Positions 48,075-56,793 of a DNA stretch of 64,000 bases are shown in pieces (positions within the stretch are counted from its first letter, which is position 1; the number at the start of each line of letters is the position of its first letter). Under the pieces are notes generated by a model, which was not told the DNA's origin, searched no databases, and worked only from the letters and a program-made list of their open reading frames with translations. The translations under genes were made by a program, and so were the position numbers. Origin of the DNA: Ferrigenium straubiae (GTDB taxonomy: Bacteria; Pseudomonadota; Gammaproteobacteria; Burkholderiales; Gallionellaceae); contig JAHQXD010000004.1 of the NCBI GenBank assembly GCA_019449655.1, positions 1 through 64,000 of the forward strand, written 5' to 3'.

Positions 48075-50189
48075 ATGAGAGCCTGGTTTGCCTTGCCGTT
48101 GGTCGTGCTGCTTTCCGCCTGTGGCGGCGGATTGTGGAACAACCCCTATCCGGCGGCGGACGATGGCAAGCCGATCCTCTACACCGCGTTTACCGAGCGT
48201 CCCAAGCATCTCGATCCGGCACAGGCATACAGCGAGAACGAGTATGAATTCCTTGCGCAGATCTATGCCCCGCCGCTGCAATATCATTACCTGAAGCGCC
48301 CCTACGAACTGGTTCCGCTGGCTGTGAGCGAGATGCCGACCGTGCGCTACCTGGACAAGAATCGCCGCCCGCTGCCGGCTTCCGCGCCCGTGGAAAAGAT
48401 CGCCTTCAGCGTGTATGAAATCCGCATCAAACCCGACATGCGCTACCAGCCGCATCCGGCGTTTGCGCCGGAGTATATGCGCCTGACGCCGGACGACATG
48501 CGCGGCATCCATACGCTGGGCGATTTTCCGCACCGCGGCACGCGCGCCGTCACGGCGGCGGATTACGCCTACCAGATCAAGCGCCTCGCGCATCCGCAAC
48601 TGCACACACCTATCCTCGGCGTGATGGGCGAATACATCGTCGGCCTGAAAGACTTTGCCGTGAAGCTGCAGCAGGCAGCACAGAAAAATCCCGCGGCGTT
48701 TCTCGACCTGAACGAATATCCCTTGCCGGGCGTGCAAGTGGTGGATGAGCACACCTATCGCATCGAGGTGCATGGCAAGTACCCGCAGTTCGCCTACTGG
48801 CTGGCGATGCCGTTTTTCGCACCGATGCCGCAGGAGGCCGAGCGCTTCTATGCGCAACCGGGAATGCGCGAGCGCAACCTGACGCTGGACTGGTGGCCGG
48901 TGGGCAGTGGGCCGTATTACCTGTCCGAGAACAATCCCAACCAGCGCATGGTCCTGAGCCACAACCCGTCTTACGGCAGCGAGACCTATCCGGCCGAGGG
49001 CGAGTCGGGCGATGCGCCGCTGCTCGCGGATGCGGGTCGGCCGCTGCCGCTGATCGACAAGGTGGTGTTCAGCCTGGAAAAGGAAACCATCCCCTACTGG
49101 AACAAGTTCTTGCAGGGCTATTACGACGCTTCCGGCATCAGCTCGGATAGCTTCGATCAGGCGGTGCAGGTGAATGTCGGCGGTGAAGCCGCCGTGACTG
49201 AGGAAATGAAGACGCAGGGGATCGAACTCTCGACGGCGGTTGCAACTTCCACCATGTACACCGGCTTCAACTGGCTGGATCCGGTGGTGGGAGGCAGCTC
49301 GGAGAGGGCACGCAAGCTGCGCCAGGCCATCGCGATCGCGGTGGATTTCGAGGAGTTCGTTTCGATCTTCGCCAACGGCCGCGGAATCGCCGCCCAGTCG
49401 CCGATTCCGCTGGGTATCTTCGGTTACCGCGAGGGTGAGGCGGGGCTGAACCGCTATGTGTACGACTGGATAGACGGCGCACCGAAGCGCAAACCTGTCG
49501 AGGAAGCCAGGCGATTGCTCGCCGAGGCGGGTTATCCCGATGGCGTGGATGCGCAGACCCGCCAGCCGCTGGTGATCAATCTGGATACTACCGCCAGCGG
49601 CGTGGGCAACAAGGCGCGTCTCGACTGGCTGCGCAAGCAGTTCGACAAGATCAGCGTACAACTGGTGGTGCGCAGTACCGACTACAACCGCTTCCAGGAC
49701 AAGGTTCGCAAGGGCGACACGCAGATGTTCTATTTCGGCTGGAACGCCGACTATCCCGATCCGGAGAATTTCCTGTTTCTGCTGCATGGCGCGCAGGCCA
49801 AGGTGGGCAAGGGCGGCGAGAATGCGGCGAACTACAATAATCCGGAATACGACCGGCTGTTCGAGCAGATGAAGAACATGGAAAACAGCCCGGCGCGGCA
49901 GCTCATCATCGACCGGATGCTGGAAATATTGCGCAAAGACTCGCCGTGGCTATGGGGCTTCCACCCGAAGAGCTATGTGCTGCAGCATGGCTGGCTGCAT
50001 AACGTGAAGCCCAACGTAATGGCCAACAACAAGCTCAAGTACTGGCGCGTGGACGCCGCGCAGCGCGACCGGCAACGCCGCGCATGGAACCAGCCTGCGC
50101 GTTGGCCGCTGTGGCTGCTGGCTGCAGCGCTGTTGCTGTCAGGCGTCTGGGTGTGGCGCACCCTGCGCCGGCGTGAAGAGCAGCTGTAG
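48075..50189 (+). CDS. Family 5 solute-binding lipoprotein (oligopeptide type)
   Basis: The 704-residue protein has a lipobox LLSAC (C16), a long SBP_bac_5 domain with TERPKHLDPAQAY at the start and STDYNRFQDKVRKGDTQMFYFGWNADYPDP near residue 545 (core DYNRFQDK), and an unusual C-terminal transmembrane helix followed by RRREEQL. It probably binds peptides or similar solutes in the periplasm. No permease or ATPase gene accompanies it. It is longer than typical OppA by about 150 residues. Confidence 0.88.
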   Translation: MRAWFALPLVVLLSACGGGLWNNPYPAADDGKPILYTAFTERPKHLDPAQAYSENEYEFLAQIYAPPLQYHYLKRPYELVPLAVSEMPTVRYLDKNRRPLPASAPVEKIAFSVYEIRIKPDMRYQPHPAFAPEYMRLTPDDMRGIHTLGDFPHRGTRAVTAADYAYQIKRLAHPQLHTPILGVMGEYIVGLKDFAVKLQQAAQKNPAAFLDLNEYPLPGVQVVDEHTYRIEVHGKYPQFAYWLAMPFFAPMPQEAERFYAQPGMRERNLTLDWWPVGSGPYYLSENNPNQRMVLSHNPSYGSETYPAEGESGDAPLLADAGRPLPLIDKVVFSLEKETIPYWNKFLQGYYDASGISSDSFDQAVQVNVGGEAAVTEEMKTQGIELSTAVATSTMYTGFNWLDPVVGGSSERARKLRQAIAIAVDFEEFVSIFANGRGIAAQSPIPLGIFGYREGEAGLNRYVYDWIDGAPKRKPVEEARRLLAEAGYPDGVDAQTRQPLVINLDTTASGVGNKARLDWLRKQFDKISVQLVVRSTDYNRFQDKVRKGDTQMFYFGWNADYPDPENFLFLLHGAQAKVGKGGENAANYNNPEYDRLFEQMKNMENSPARQLIIDRMLEILRKDSPWLWGFHPKSYVLQHGWLHNVKPNVMANNKLKYWRVDAAQRDRQRRAWNQPARWPLWLLAAALLLSGVWVWRTLRRREEQL

Positions 50190-50227
50190 GGCGGTCAGGT
50201 ATACCGCTCGTTCATGCGGGAAACGGC

Positions 50228-50686
50228 CTACAGGCTGCAGCCGCATTCACATTTGTGCACACCTCTTTCGGGCAGGAAGTCGTAGGGAAGATGCTGCAGC
50301 GCCGACTTCATCCGCATATCTGCCTTGGTGATATGTTCAATCAGCTGGTACTTTAAAAAAGCGGAGTAATGTTTAATCTCGTCTTCGGGCCACAAGCCGT
50401 CTTTGGTGGCCATCCCCTCTTTCAAGCGGCGGGCTTCCTTTAGCAGATTTTGTTGCGCCAGCTTATGCTGGGTGAAGTCATAATTGACCGATCGGGCAAT
50501 ATGGTTTTCATTTGCAAAATGAATGCATAGCCACTGTTCCAGTTGCCCGAATACCTGCGACAGGGCGAGGCAGTCCCCGGTGTTAATCAGGGACTCGATA
50601 TTGTCGATTATTCCCAGCAGATTCCGGTGTTCGGAATCGATAACCGCGTTCCCGACGCTCAGCTTCTTTTTCCATGCCAGTCCCAT
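50228..50686 (-). CDS. Bacteriohemerythrin-like protein
   Basis: The 152-residue protein has the hemerythrin di-iron ligands: H20 (DSEHRNLL), H56 and E60 (HFANE), H74 (TQHKLAQQN) and the C-terminal HITKAD. Such proteins bind O2 or sense NO. A short Cys-rich tail (HKCECGCSL) is unusual and may bind metal. It is the second gene after the secreted protein at 50719, 32 bp apart on the same strand. Confidence 0.88.
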   Translation of the reverse strand: MGLAWKKKLSVGNAVIDSEHRNLLGIIDNIESLINTGDCLALSQVFGQLEQWLCIHFANENHIARSVNYDFTQHKLAQQNLLKEARRLKEGMATKDGLWPEDEIKHYSAFLKYQLIEHITKADMRMKSALQHLPYDFLPERGVHKCECGCSL

Positions 50687-50718
50687 CTATGCTACCTCCC
50701 CTGCGATTTTTTTGGCAA

Positions 50719-51213
50719 TCAGTGGATATGTTCCAGTCCATGCCAGCCGGGATGGTCGAAATACTTGCCGTAATTATCCAGTGCACGGGCAATCTTCGCG
50801 GCACCCTTGTATGCATCGCTGCCGCCCTGTGTTTTCATCGCATCTGCACCGGCGATGATGTCGGCCAGCACGAGATGCAGCATGGCATCCACTTTTGGTT
50901 CCAGCTTGCAGTTTTTCACCATGAACGCAATCTGGTCGTCCATCTTCCGGGCCAAGGCGCGGTATTGCTCCGAAGTGGCCTTGCCGGAGTGGATGGCCGG
51001 GAGGTCGGCTGCCAGCGCATCGCGAATGCGGCCCATGCCCTGACGCAGGCTGTTGTCAGTAGTTAATTTCTTGCCGTTATCGAGGGTGAGCTGTGCCGTT
51101 TCTCCCGCGCCATGGGAATGCTGATGGCCTTCAGCAAAGGCTACGCCTGAGCCCAAGCTCACTAGCACAGCGGTGGACAGGGTTACGGCTATTCTTTTCC
51201 ATTGTTCGAACAT
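50719..51213 (-). CDS. Secreted protein of unknown function, DnrO-like
   Basis: The 164-residue protein has a signal peptide (cleavage near AFA, residue 27), a His-rich mature N-terminus (EGHQHSHGAGE) and a helical remainder with NSLRQGMGRIRDAL. It resembles small proteins sometimes labelled DnrO near nitrogen-oxide and hemerythrin genes, but I cannot confirm this. It is transcribed with the hemerythrin gene, suggesting a shared response to O2 or NO. Confidence 0.55.
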   Translation of the reverse strand: MFEQWKRIAVTLSTAVLVSLGSGVAFAEGHQHSHGAGETAQLTLDNGKKLTTDNSLRQGMGRIRDALAADLPAIHSGKATSEQYRALARKMDDQIAFMVKNCKLEPKVDAMLHLVLADIIAGADAMKTQGGSDAYKGAAKIARALDNYGKYFDHPGWHGLEHIH

Positions 51214-51380
51214 TCTATCCCCTTGGTTGGTAATTTCAGTTCTGGTTGTGCCGGATTTGGTTTTGTATTTTATTGGCAGGAATAGAGACTGGGTAATGGC
51301 TAAATGGCTCCAGCATGAACACTTCTAATGGGTGGCTGATATGCGTTGGCTTATATAACCGTGTGCCCGGTAAAATTCAC

Positions 51381-51414
51381 AAAAAAATGCCCCTGACTCT
51401 TCCGATTCAGGGGC
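51381..51414 (-). terminator. Second rho-independent terminator
   Basis: An 8-bp perfect stem (GCCCCTGA/TCAGGGGC) is followed on the minus strand by A then seven T residues. It lies about 90 bases beyond the gene end. Confidence 0.85.
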
Positions 51415-51460
51415 AGAACATCTTAACAGCTTGGGAGAGGTTAAGACTTGGAGAACCGAT
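51381..51460 (-). ncRNA. Possible small RNA downstream of the 51.5-kb secreted protein gene
   Basis: On the minus strand, after the first terminator, about 80 bases form a TCTTAAC/GTTAAGA hairpin with a CCTCTCCC-containing loop, followed by a second terminator. That arrangement suits an Hfq-type small RNA or a processed mRNA 3' end. No clear promoter is visible, so this is tentative. Confidence 0.3.
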
Positions 51461-51498
51461 AAAAAGCTTGCGCAGCCTGCGGGCGGCAGGCTGCGCAA
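51461..51498 (-). terminator. Terminator of the small secreted protein gene
   Basis: A 13-bp perfect stem (TTGCGCAGCCTGC/GCAGGCTGCGCAA) with a 5-nt loop is followed on the minus strand by GCTTTTTA. It begins 6 bases after the stop codon. Confidence 0.92.
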
Positions 51499-51504
51499 AG
51501 CCTG

Positions 51505-51798
51505 TTAGCACACAAAGTTTTGGTTGGCTGAGGCGAGGTAATCTTTTTCACCAAAGTTGGCCTCACTGCCGGGGTAAGCGGCGTGCAGTTGATCGACTAC
51601 AACCGCATTGCCTTCCGCTTCACGCCAAGCACATGTCCGTACTGAATGCCGCTCGGCAGCCAGGTTTGCTTGCTGATCTTTCTGTATCGCAGCAGCACTC
51701 ATGCCGGAGTAAATTTCATCGACCGGGGTTGCAGCCTGCACGGCTGTAGTGGCCAAAACACCAGTAAGGATAAGACCTGCCAAAATATGCGTTTTCAT
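51505..51798 (-). CDS. Small secreted two-cysteine protein under sigma-54 control
   Basis: The 97-residue protein has a signal peptide (MKTHILAGLILTGVLATTAVQA) and a mature part of about 75 residues with only two cysteines, one in VRTCAW and one as the very last residue (NFVC). I do not recognise the family. The ATG at 51798 is 8 bases after AAGGAG; upstream TTG at 51804 is rejected. It has a canonical -24/-12 promoter and sits divergent to a sigma-54 activator, so it is probably that activator's main target. Confidence 0.75.
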   Translation of the reverse strand: MKTHILAGLILTGVLATTAVQAATPVDEIYSGMSAAAIQKDQQANLAAERHSVRTCAWREAEGNAVVVDQLHAAYPGSEANFGEKDYLASANQNFVC

Positions 51799-51903
51799 GA
51801 TCAAAGCTCCTTAGTATGTAAACTTGCTTGAATTCCCTGCCATCCTGGCGGGGGTTTCGCCTGTGGGGTAAAGCGCTGTTCACAGGTGGACGCCTTGTTA
51901 TAA

Positions 51904-51918
51904 GCACTTACCGTGCCA
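51904..51918 (-). promoter_or_regulatory. Sigma-54 promoter of the small secreted protein gene
   Basis: Read on the minus strand the site is TGGCACGGTAAGTGC, with GG and GC exactly 10 bases apart, matching the -24/-12 consensus. The expected transcript start is near 51892, about 94 bases before the ATG. The -12 element overlaps one arm of a 10-bp inverted repeat (ATAAGCACTT at 51900-51909, AAGTGCTTAT at 51957-51966). Confidence 0.85.
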
Positions 51919-51975
51919 GAATTGTAGTTTATTGAAAATAAAGGAATTGTATTTGCAAGTGCTTATGGGGGTAGA

Positions 51976-52010
51976 TTGACAACGTTAAGAGATAACGTTA
52001 GCATTACGTT
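51976..52010 (+). promoter_or_regulatory. Sigma-70 promoter with embedded operator for the sigma-54 activator gene
   Basis: TTGACA at 51976-51981 and TAGCAT at 51999-52004 are 17 bases apart. The spacer holds a perfect inverted repeat AACGTTA-AGAGA-TAACGTT (51981-51999), and another half site TTACGTT follows at 52004-52010. For the divergent gene the operator lies about 90-118 bases upstream of the predicted sigma-54 start, a normal enhancer distance. Confidence 0.75.
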
Positions 52011-52043
52011 CATAGTGAACACATTAAGAGGCGGTGAACCATC

Positions 52044-53423
52044 ATGATTAATTTACCGGGGTTGAGGCAGTTTCTCGACAATCTGGAGGAGGGGATTCTT
52101 CTGCTCGACCAGCAACGGCGTGTCGTGGAGATCAATGAGGCGGCCATCCGCATGCTGGGGCAAAACCATGACAATATCCTGGACAAACTCTGTCCCAGCA
52201 TTTTCCAGGGAACGGAATGCGCGCGAAGCTGCGATAAGAGAGGGCATTGCACCCTCATGAAAAACGCGATACAGGGGAAGAAGGTTCAGGACCTCGTCGT
52301 GCAGCGCCCGGATGGAATACTGATCCCCTTGCGCATGTGGGCGATGCTGCTGCCCTATGACGGGCAGTCGGTCTACTGCGCCGTGGTGCTGCGCGATCGC
52401 ACCCATGAGGTGCAACTGGAGGAAGCGGCCAGCGACAGGCTGCGCCTGGGCGGCCTGGTGGGGCACAGCGTGGTGATGCGGGATCTGTTCCGCCAGATCT
52501 TGCGGGCGGCGGCAAGCGAGGCCAGCATCCTCATTACCGGTGAGAGCGGCACAGGCAAGGAGTTGGTTGCGCGTGCGTTGCACGATAATTCGAGCCGCGC
52601 CAAGGGGCCATATATACGGGTGCACTGCGCTGCATTTCCCGAGCAGTTGCTGGAAGGCGAGTTGTTCGGCCACGCGCGTGGTGCATTCACCGGTGCGGCC
52701 ACAGCCCGCGAGGGCCGCTTCGAGGCCGCAAACGGCGGGACGCTGCTGCTGGACGAGATCGGTGAGGTTCCCCTGAGTGTCCAGGTCAAGCTGCTGCGCG
52801 TCCTGCAGGAACGCGAAATCGAACGGCTCGGCGAAAACCAGACGCGCAAGGTGGACGTGAGGATTATTGCGGCAACGCACCGGGATCTGCCAGCCATGGT
52901 CAACAGCGGCGAATTTCGCGCCGACCTTTATTACAGGTTACGGGTGCTTCCGCTGCATGTTCCCGCCTTGCGCGAACGTCGCGAGGATATCCCGCTGCTG
53001 GTCAGCACCATGCTTACCAACATGCTTGCCCGCCATCCAGGGCGCGATATTCAGCTTTCCAACGAAGCGCTCGACGCGTTGGCTGCCTATAGCTGGCCGG
53101 GCAATGTCAGGGAGTTGGTCAATGCCCTGGAATATGCAATGGTGCATGTGGATGGGACGTCTATCCTGCCGCGCCACCTGCCGCCGGAGATACAGGAAGC
53201 CGCCCACCAGGTTGACGAAATACGAGCCGTGACCGCTCCGGGAGTTGTTACACCACTGGTGCAGCGCTATTACCGGGCTCCGGTGCAGCAGGCAGGGCAA
53301 GAGAAAGAGATTCTCATCCTTGCGCTAAAGGAAACCGGGGGAAACAAGGCCGCCGCCGCCGAGAAGCTCGGTATGTCACGCACTACGTTATGGAAGAAAC
53401 TGAAGCAGTATGGCATTGACTGA
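52044..53423 (+). CDS. Sigma-54-dependent activator with cysteine-containing PAS domain
   Basis: The 459-residue regulator has an N-terminal PAS-like domain (about 5-120), an AAA+ domain (about 135-365; Walker A GESGTGKE at 166-173, GAFTGA at 213-218, Walker B LLLDEIG) and a Fis-type helix-turn-helix at the C-terminus (NKAAAAEKLGMSRTTLWKKLK). The PAS domain carries four cysteines (C50, C59, C63, C69) in a compact cluster that could hold a metal, Fe-S cluster or redox disulfide. It lacks a receiver domain, so it likely senses its signal directly. Confidence 0.92.
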   Translation: MINLPGLRQFLDNLEEGILLLDQQRRVVEINEAAIRMLGQNHDNILDKLCPSIFQGTECARSCDKRGHCTLMKNAIQGKKVQDLVVQRPDGILIPLRMWAMLLPYDGQSVYCAVVLRDRTHEVQLEEAASDRLRLGGLVGHSVVMRDLFRQILRAAASEASILITGESGTGKELVARALHDNSSRAKGPYIRVHCAAFPEQLLEGELFGHARGAFTGAATAREGRFEAANGGTLLLDEIGEVPLSVQVKLLRVLQEREIERLGENQTRKVDVRIIAATHRDLPAMVNSGEFRADLYYRLRVLPLHVPALRERREDIPLLVSTMLTNMLARHPGRDIQLSNEALDALAAYSWPGNVRELVNALEYAMVHVDGTSILPRHLPPEIQEAAHQVDEIRAVTAPGVVTPLVQRYYRAPVQQAGQEKEILILALKETGGNKAAAAEKLGMSRTTLWKKLKQYGID

Positions 53424-53433
53424 ATCGCCATTC

Positions 53434-54219
53434 TCATCCTCTTGGTTTCAAGTAATTCGCCGCTTTTGCATAGTCAGCAACGGCCAGGTTCTCCGCGCGT
53501 AGTTGGGCGTTGATGCCGAGCATTTCGAAATCGGCCTCATTCAAGTAACCGCGCAGGGTGTTGCGCAGCGTCTTGCGGCGCTGCCCAAATGCCGCGCTGA
53601 CGATGGTGGCGAAGAGTTTCTCATTGCACACCACGATCTCGGCGGCGGGCAGCGGAATCATGCGCACGACGGCGGAATTCACCTTGGGCGCCGGGCGGAA
53701 CGACTGCGGCGGCACATCGATCAGCTTCTCCATCCGGAAGCGGTATTGCAGCATCACCGACAGCCGCCCGTATTCCGGCGTGGACGGCGCTGCGACCATG
53801 CGCTCGACGACCTCGTTTTGCAACATGAAGTGCATGTCGCGGATGCGTCCTGCATACTCGGCAAAGTGGAACAGCAGCGGCGAGGAAATGTTGTAGGGCA
53901 GATTGCCGACGATACGCAAGGGGGCGGGCAGCGTCGCAAAATCGAATTCCAGCGCATCTCCGGCATGGATGGCCAACTTCGCTGCAGGGTTACCTTGCGG
54001 GTAGTCATGCTCTAGCCGCGCAATGATGTCGCGGTCGATTTCCACCACGTGCAGGCGATTCAACCGCTTCAGCAGCGGGCGGGTCAGTGCGCCCAGGCCG
54101 GGGCCGATCTCGACCATGTTGTCGTCCGGTTCGGGGCGGATCGCCGTGATGATGTCGGTGATGATCCGTTCATCGACGAGAAAGTTCTGGCCAAAACGTT
54201 TTTTGGCTTGATGGCTCAT
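53434..54219 (-). CDS. rsmA: 16S rRNA dimethyladenosine transferase
   Basis: The 261-residue KsgA enzyme dimethylates A1518 and A1519. The N-terminal [18 protein letters not shown] motif [11 protein letters not shown] and catalytic [15 protein letters not shown] are intact. It closes the lptD-surA-pdxA-rsmA set. It is separated from pdxA by 158 bp that hold two copies of a REP-like repeat. Confidence 0.96.
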   Translation of the reverse strand: MSHQAKKRFGQNFLVDERIITDIITAIRPEPDDNMVEIGPGLGALTRPLLKRLNRLHVVEIDRDIIARLEHDYPQGNPAAKLAIHAGDALEFDFATLPAPLRIVGNLPYNISSPLLFHFAEYAGRIRDMHFMLQNEVVERMVAAPSTPEYGRLSVMLQYRFRMEKLIDVPPQSFRPAPKVNSAVVRMIPLPAAEIVVCNEKLFATIVSAAFGQRRKTLRNTLRGYLNEADFEMLGINAQLRAENLAVADYAKAANYLKPRG

Positions 54220-54231
54220 TTTCGTGATCTC

Positions 54232-54285
54232 AAAAAACGTTTCGGTGGAGGCTCATACGCGCAGCGTGTGATGCCGGAACCAAAA
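54232..54285. repeat. REP-like palindromic repeat, copy 1
   Basis: The unit ACGTTTCGGTGGAGGCTCAT continues as ACGCGCAGCGTGTGATGCCGGAACCAAAA. GTTTCGG pairs with CCGGAAC, and the centre forms a second GC-rich stem. Copy 2 starts 83 bases downstream. Confidence 0.8.
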
Positions 54286-54314
54286 CGGAAGGCTTGGTGA
54301 TTCATTCAGTAATC

Positions 54315-54368
54315 CAAAAACGTTTCGGTGGAGGCTCATGCGCGCAGCGCGTGATGCCGGAACCAAAA
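54315..54368. repeat. REP-like palindromic repeat, copy 2
   Basis: It differs from copy 1 at only a few bases (GCGCGCAGCGCGTGATG in the centre), and both copies have the same orientation. It lies just after the pdxA stop codon. Confidence 0.8.
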
Positions 54369-54377
54369 TGAAGGGCT

Positions 54378-55397
54378 TTATGCACGGTGCGCCTGCTGAT
54401 TACGCGCCATCAGTGCAGCAAGCCTGATCGCCTCCAGCAGGCTGCCGACGTCGGCCCTGCCGGTTCCCGCCAGATCGAGCGCAGTGCCATGGTCCACCGA
54501 AGTGCGGATGATCGGCAGGCCGAGCGTGACGTTTACGCCCTGCCCGAAGCTGGCATGCTTGAGCACCGGCAGCCCCTGATCGTGATACATCGCGAGCACG
54601 CAGTCGCATTGTGCCAGCTTCTGCGGCGTAAACAGGGTGTCGGCGGGCAACGGTGCGCTGACATCGAAACCCTCGGCGCGCAGTCTGTACAGCACCGGGA
54701 TCATGATTTCGATTTCTTCGCACCCCAGGTAACCGCCCTCACCGGCATGCGGGTTTAATCCGGCCACCAGGATGCGCGGCTGCGCGATGCCGAAGCGGGA
54801 TTGCAGATCGCGCCGGATGATGCGCAGCACGTTTTCCAGCAGCGGAGCGGTGATTGCGGCAGGCACGTCTTTCAGGGGAAGGTGGGTGGTGGCCAGCGCC
54901 ACCCGCATTCCACCGCCGGCCAGCATCATCACCACCAGTTTGGTGCCGGTCTGCTCGGCAAGGAACTCGGTATGTCCAGTGAACGCTACCCCGGCATCGT
55001 TGATGATGCCCTTGTGCACCGGTGCGGTAACCATGCCGGAAAATTCGCCCGCCTGGCAGCCATGCACGGCGCAGCGCAGCAACGCCAGTACATAGCCGCT
55101 GTTGGCGGCATCCAGCACGCCGGCCCTGCATGGCGCAGCGAGTGGAACGTGTATGACCGGCAGGGATGGGTGCAGGGGGGAAGAGGACGTTGCCACACCC
55201 TTGCCGGCAACATAATCATGCAGTTGCAAGCTGATGCCGAGTTGCGCCGCGCGTTGCTGCAACAGGTTTTTATCGGCAATCACCACCAACGGGACATCGG
55301 GCGGTGCGGCGGCAAGCTGCACGCATAAATCGGGACCTATGCCCGCCGGTTCGCCTGCGGTGATTGCCAGCGGGGCCGGAGAGGATGCCACATTCAC
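54378..55397 (-). CDS. pdxA: 4-hydroxythreonine-4-phosphate dehydrogenase
   Basis: The 339-residue enzyme works in pyridoxal phosphate synthesis. Metal and substrate residues appear in [34 protein letters not shown] (motif TGHTEFL), [12 protein letters not shown] and [26 protein letters not shown] (motif YHDQGL). It begins 3 bases after the surA stop. Confidence 0.95.
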   Translation of the reverse strand: MNVASSPAPLAITAGEPAGIGPDLCVQLAAAPPDVPLVVIADKNLLQQRAAQLGISLQLHDYVAGKGVATSSSPLHPSLPVIHVPLAAPCRAGVLDAANSGYVLALLRCAVHGCQAGEFSGMVTAPVHKGIINDAGVAFTGHTEFLAEQTGTKLVVMMLAGGGMRVALATTHLPLKDVPAAITAPLLENVLRIIRRDLQSRFGIAQPRILVAGLNPHAGEGGYLGCEEIEIMIPVLYRLRAEGFDVSAPLPADTLFTPQKLAQCDCVLAMYHDQGLPVLKHASFGQGVNVTLGLPIIRTSVDHGTALDLAGTGRADVGSLLEAIRLAALMARNQQAHRA

Positions 55398-55400
55398 CGC

Positions 55401-56780
55401 TTACTGGTTTTCATCGAGGTGGTATTCGATAAATGCGCGGTCACGCAATTGGCGCAGCCAATCCTGAAATTGTTCCTCGGATTTGAAGGTGCCGATGGCC
55501 AAGCGCGCCTGCTGGCGTTGCTGTTGTTCGCTAACATCGGTATTCCTACGCTCCAGCACCTGGATCAGGTGCCAGCCGAATTGCGTTTGCACCATGCCTA
55601 TCATGCCGGGCTGCAGCTTGTTCATCGCCTCTTCGAATTCAGGCACGGTCTGTCCCGGCGACAGCCAATCCAGGTCGCCGCCCTGCTGCGCGCTGCCGTC
55701 CTGGGAAAAACGCCTGGCCTGCTCGGCAAAATCCGCGCCGCTCTCGATGCGGCGTTTGATTTCCATTAGCCGGTTCCGGGCCTCGCTTTCGGAAACGATC
55801 TCACTGGTCTTGATCAGGATGTGCCGCGCATGAGTTTGGGTGATTACCACCGGTGCGCTGCCGCTACGCCTTTCAACAAGTTTGAGGATGTGAAAACCGT
55901 TCGGACTGCGCAGCAGCGCAGTGACCTGCCCGGGCTGCAGTTTTTGCAGTTCACTGGTGAACAGCGGCGGCAGGCGGTCGCTTGGCCTCCACCCGAGATC
56001 GCCGCCTTTCAGCGCGTCCTTGGCGTCGGAATAGCCCGCCGCAACCTGCGCAAAATCCGCGCCACCCTTCAATTGACTCAACGCCTGTTCCGCCTTGTCG
56101 CGCGCTGCCTGTATCTTTTCCGCACTGGCCTGTTCAGGTATCACCACCAGGATATGCGCGAGATGAAGCTCCTCTTCCGCACTGCCCGCTTTGGCTTTGT
56201 TGGCGAGATAGCTGGCCACCTCGCTGTCGCTGATGATGAGCTTGCTTTCCACCTCGCGCTCGCGCAAACGCGTGGAAATGATTTCGTTACGTATCTCTTC
56301 GCGGAATTTTTTGAAGTCTACCCCGTCCGCTTCCAGCCTGGTGCGGAATTCGGCCAGCGACGGGATGTTGTTCTGCTGCGCGATGCGCGTGATTGCCAGA
56401 TCCAGTTGCGTATCGTCCACGCGCACGCCGCTTTCCTTGGCGTATTGCACCAGCAGCATGTCGGTGATCATGCGTTCTAGCATCTGCCGTTCCAGCACTT
56501 CGGGTGCGGGTAGCGGCGTCCCCTGTTTTTGCAGCTGGCGCACCACTGCCTGCAGCCGGTCATTCAGCTCCTGGCGGGTGATCACGTCGTCGTTGACCAC
56601 AGCAACCACCGAGTCGATTACCGCTACCTGTTGTTGCGGGTCGGGCTTATGCGAGTCGGTGATTGCGGGCGCCGCCTGAGCGGGCTTTGCCGTTGCGGTA
56701 TCGGCGGCGCAAGCGGGGTATATTGCACTGAATGTTGCGCAGCAAATCAGCGCGGTAGCTGCCGTTCTGGATATCATCAT
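55401..56780 (-). CDS. surA: Periplasmic chaperone and peptidyl-prolyl isomerase SurA
   Basis: The 459-residue protein escorts outer membrane proteins. It has a signal peptide (cleavage near ACA, residue 25), an N-terminal chaperone domain (VVNDDVITRQELNDRL), and two parvulin domains (about 200-300 with LHLAHILV, about 310-415 with THARHILIK). It follows lptD by 13 bp, matching its known client relation with LptD. Confidence 0.95.
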   Translation of the reverse strand: MMISRTAATALICCATFSAIYPACAADTATAKPAQAAPAITDSHKPDPQQQVAVIDSVVAVVNDDVITRQELNDRLQAVVRQLQKQGTPLPAPEVLERQMLERMITDMLLVQYAKESGVRVDDTQLDLAITRIAQQNNIPSLAEFRTRLEADGVDFKKFREEIRNEIISTRLREREVESKLIISDSEVASYLANKAKAGSAEEELHLAHILVVIPEQASAEKIQAARDKAEQALSQLKGGADFAQVAAGYSDAKDALKGGDLGWRPSDRLPPLFTSELQKLQPGQVTALLRSPNGFHILKLVERRSGSAPVVITQTHARHILIKTSEIVSESEARNRLMEIKRRIESGADFAEQARRFSQDGSAQQGGDLDWLSPGQTVPEFEEAMNKLQPGMIGMVQTQFGWHLIQVLERRNTDVSEQQQRQQARLAIGTFKSEEQFQDWLRQLRDRAFIEYHLDENQ

Positions 56781-56793
56781 TCCTCTGTCCTGT

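Noticed and set aside
47979..49787. 602-residue antisense frame over the solute-binding protein gene
   Set aside because: Shadow of a clear family 5 binding protein; composition typical of reverse-strand translation.
54232..54368. Two direct repeats considered as a minimal CRISPR array
   Set aside because: Only two units, 53 bp long, palindromic, with a third copy 8 kb away and no cas genes.
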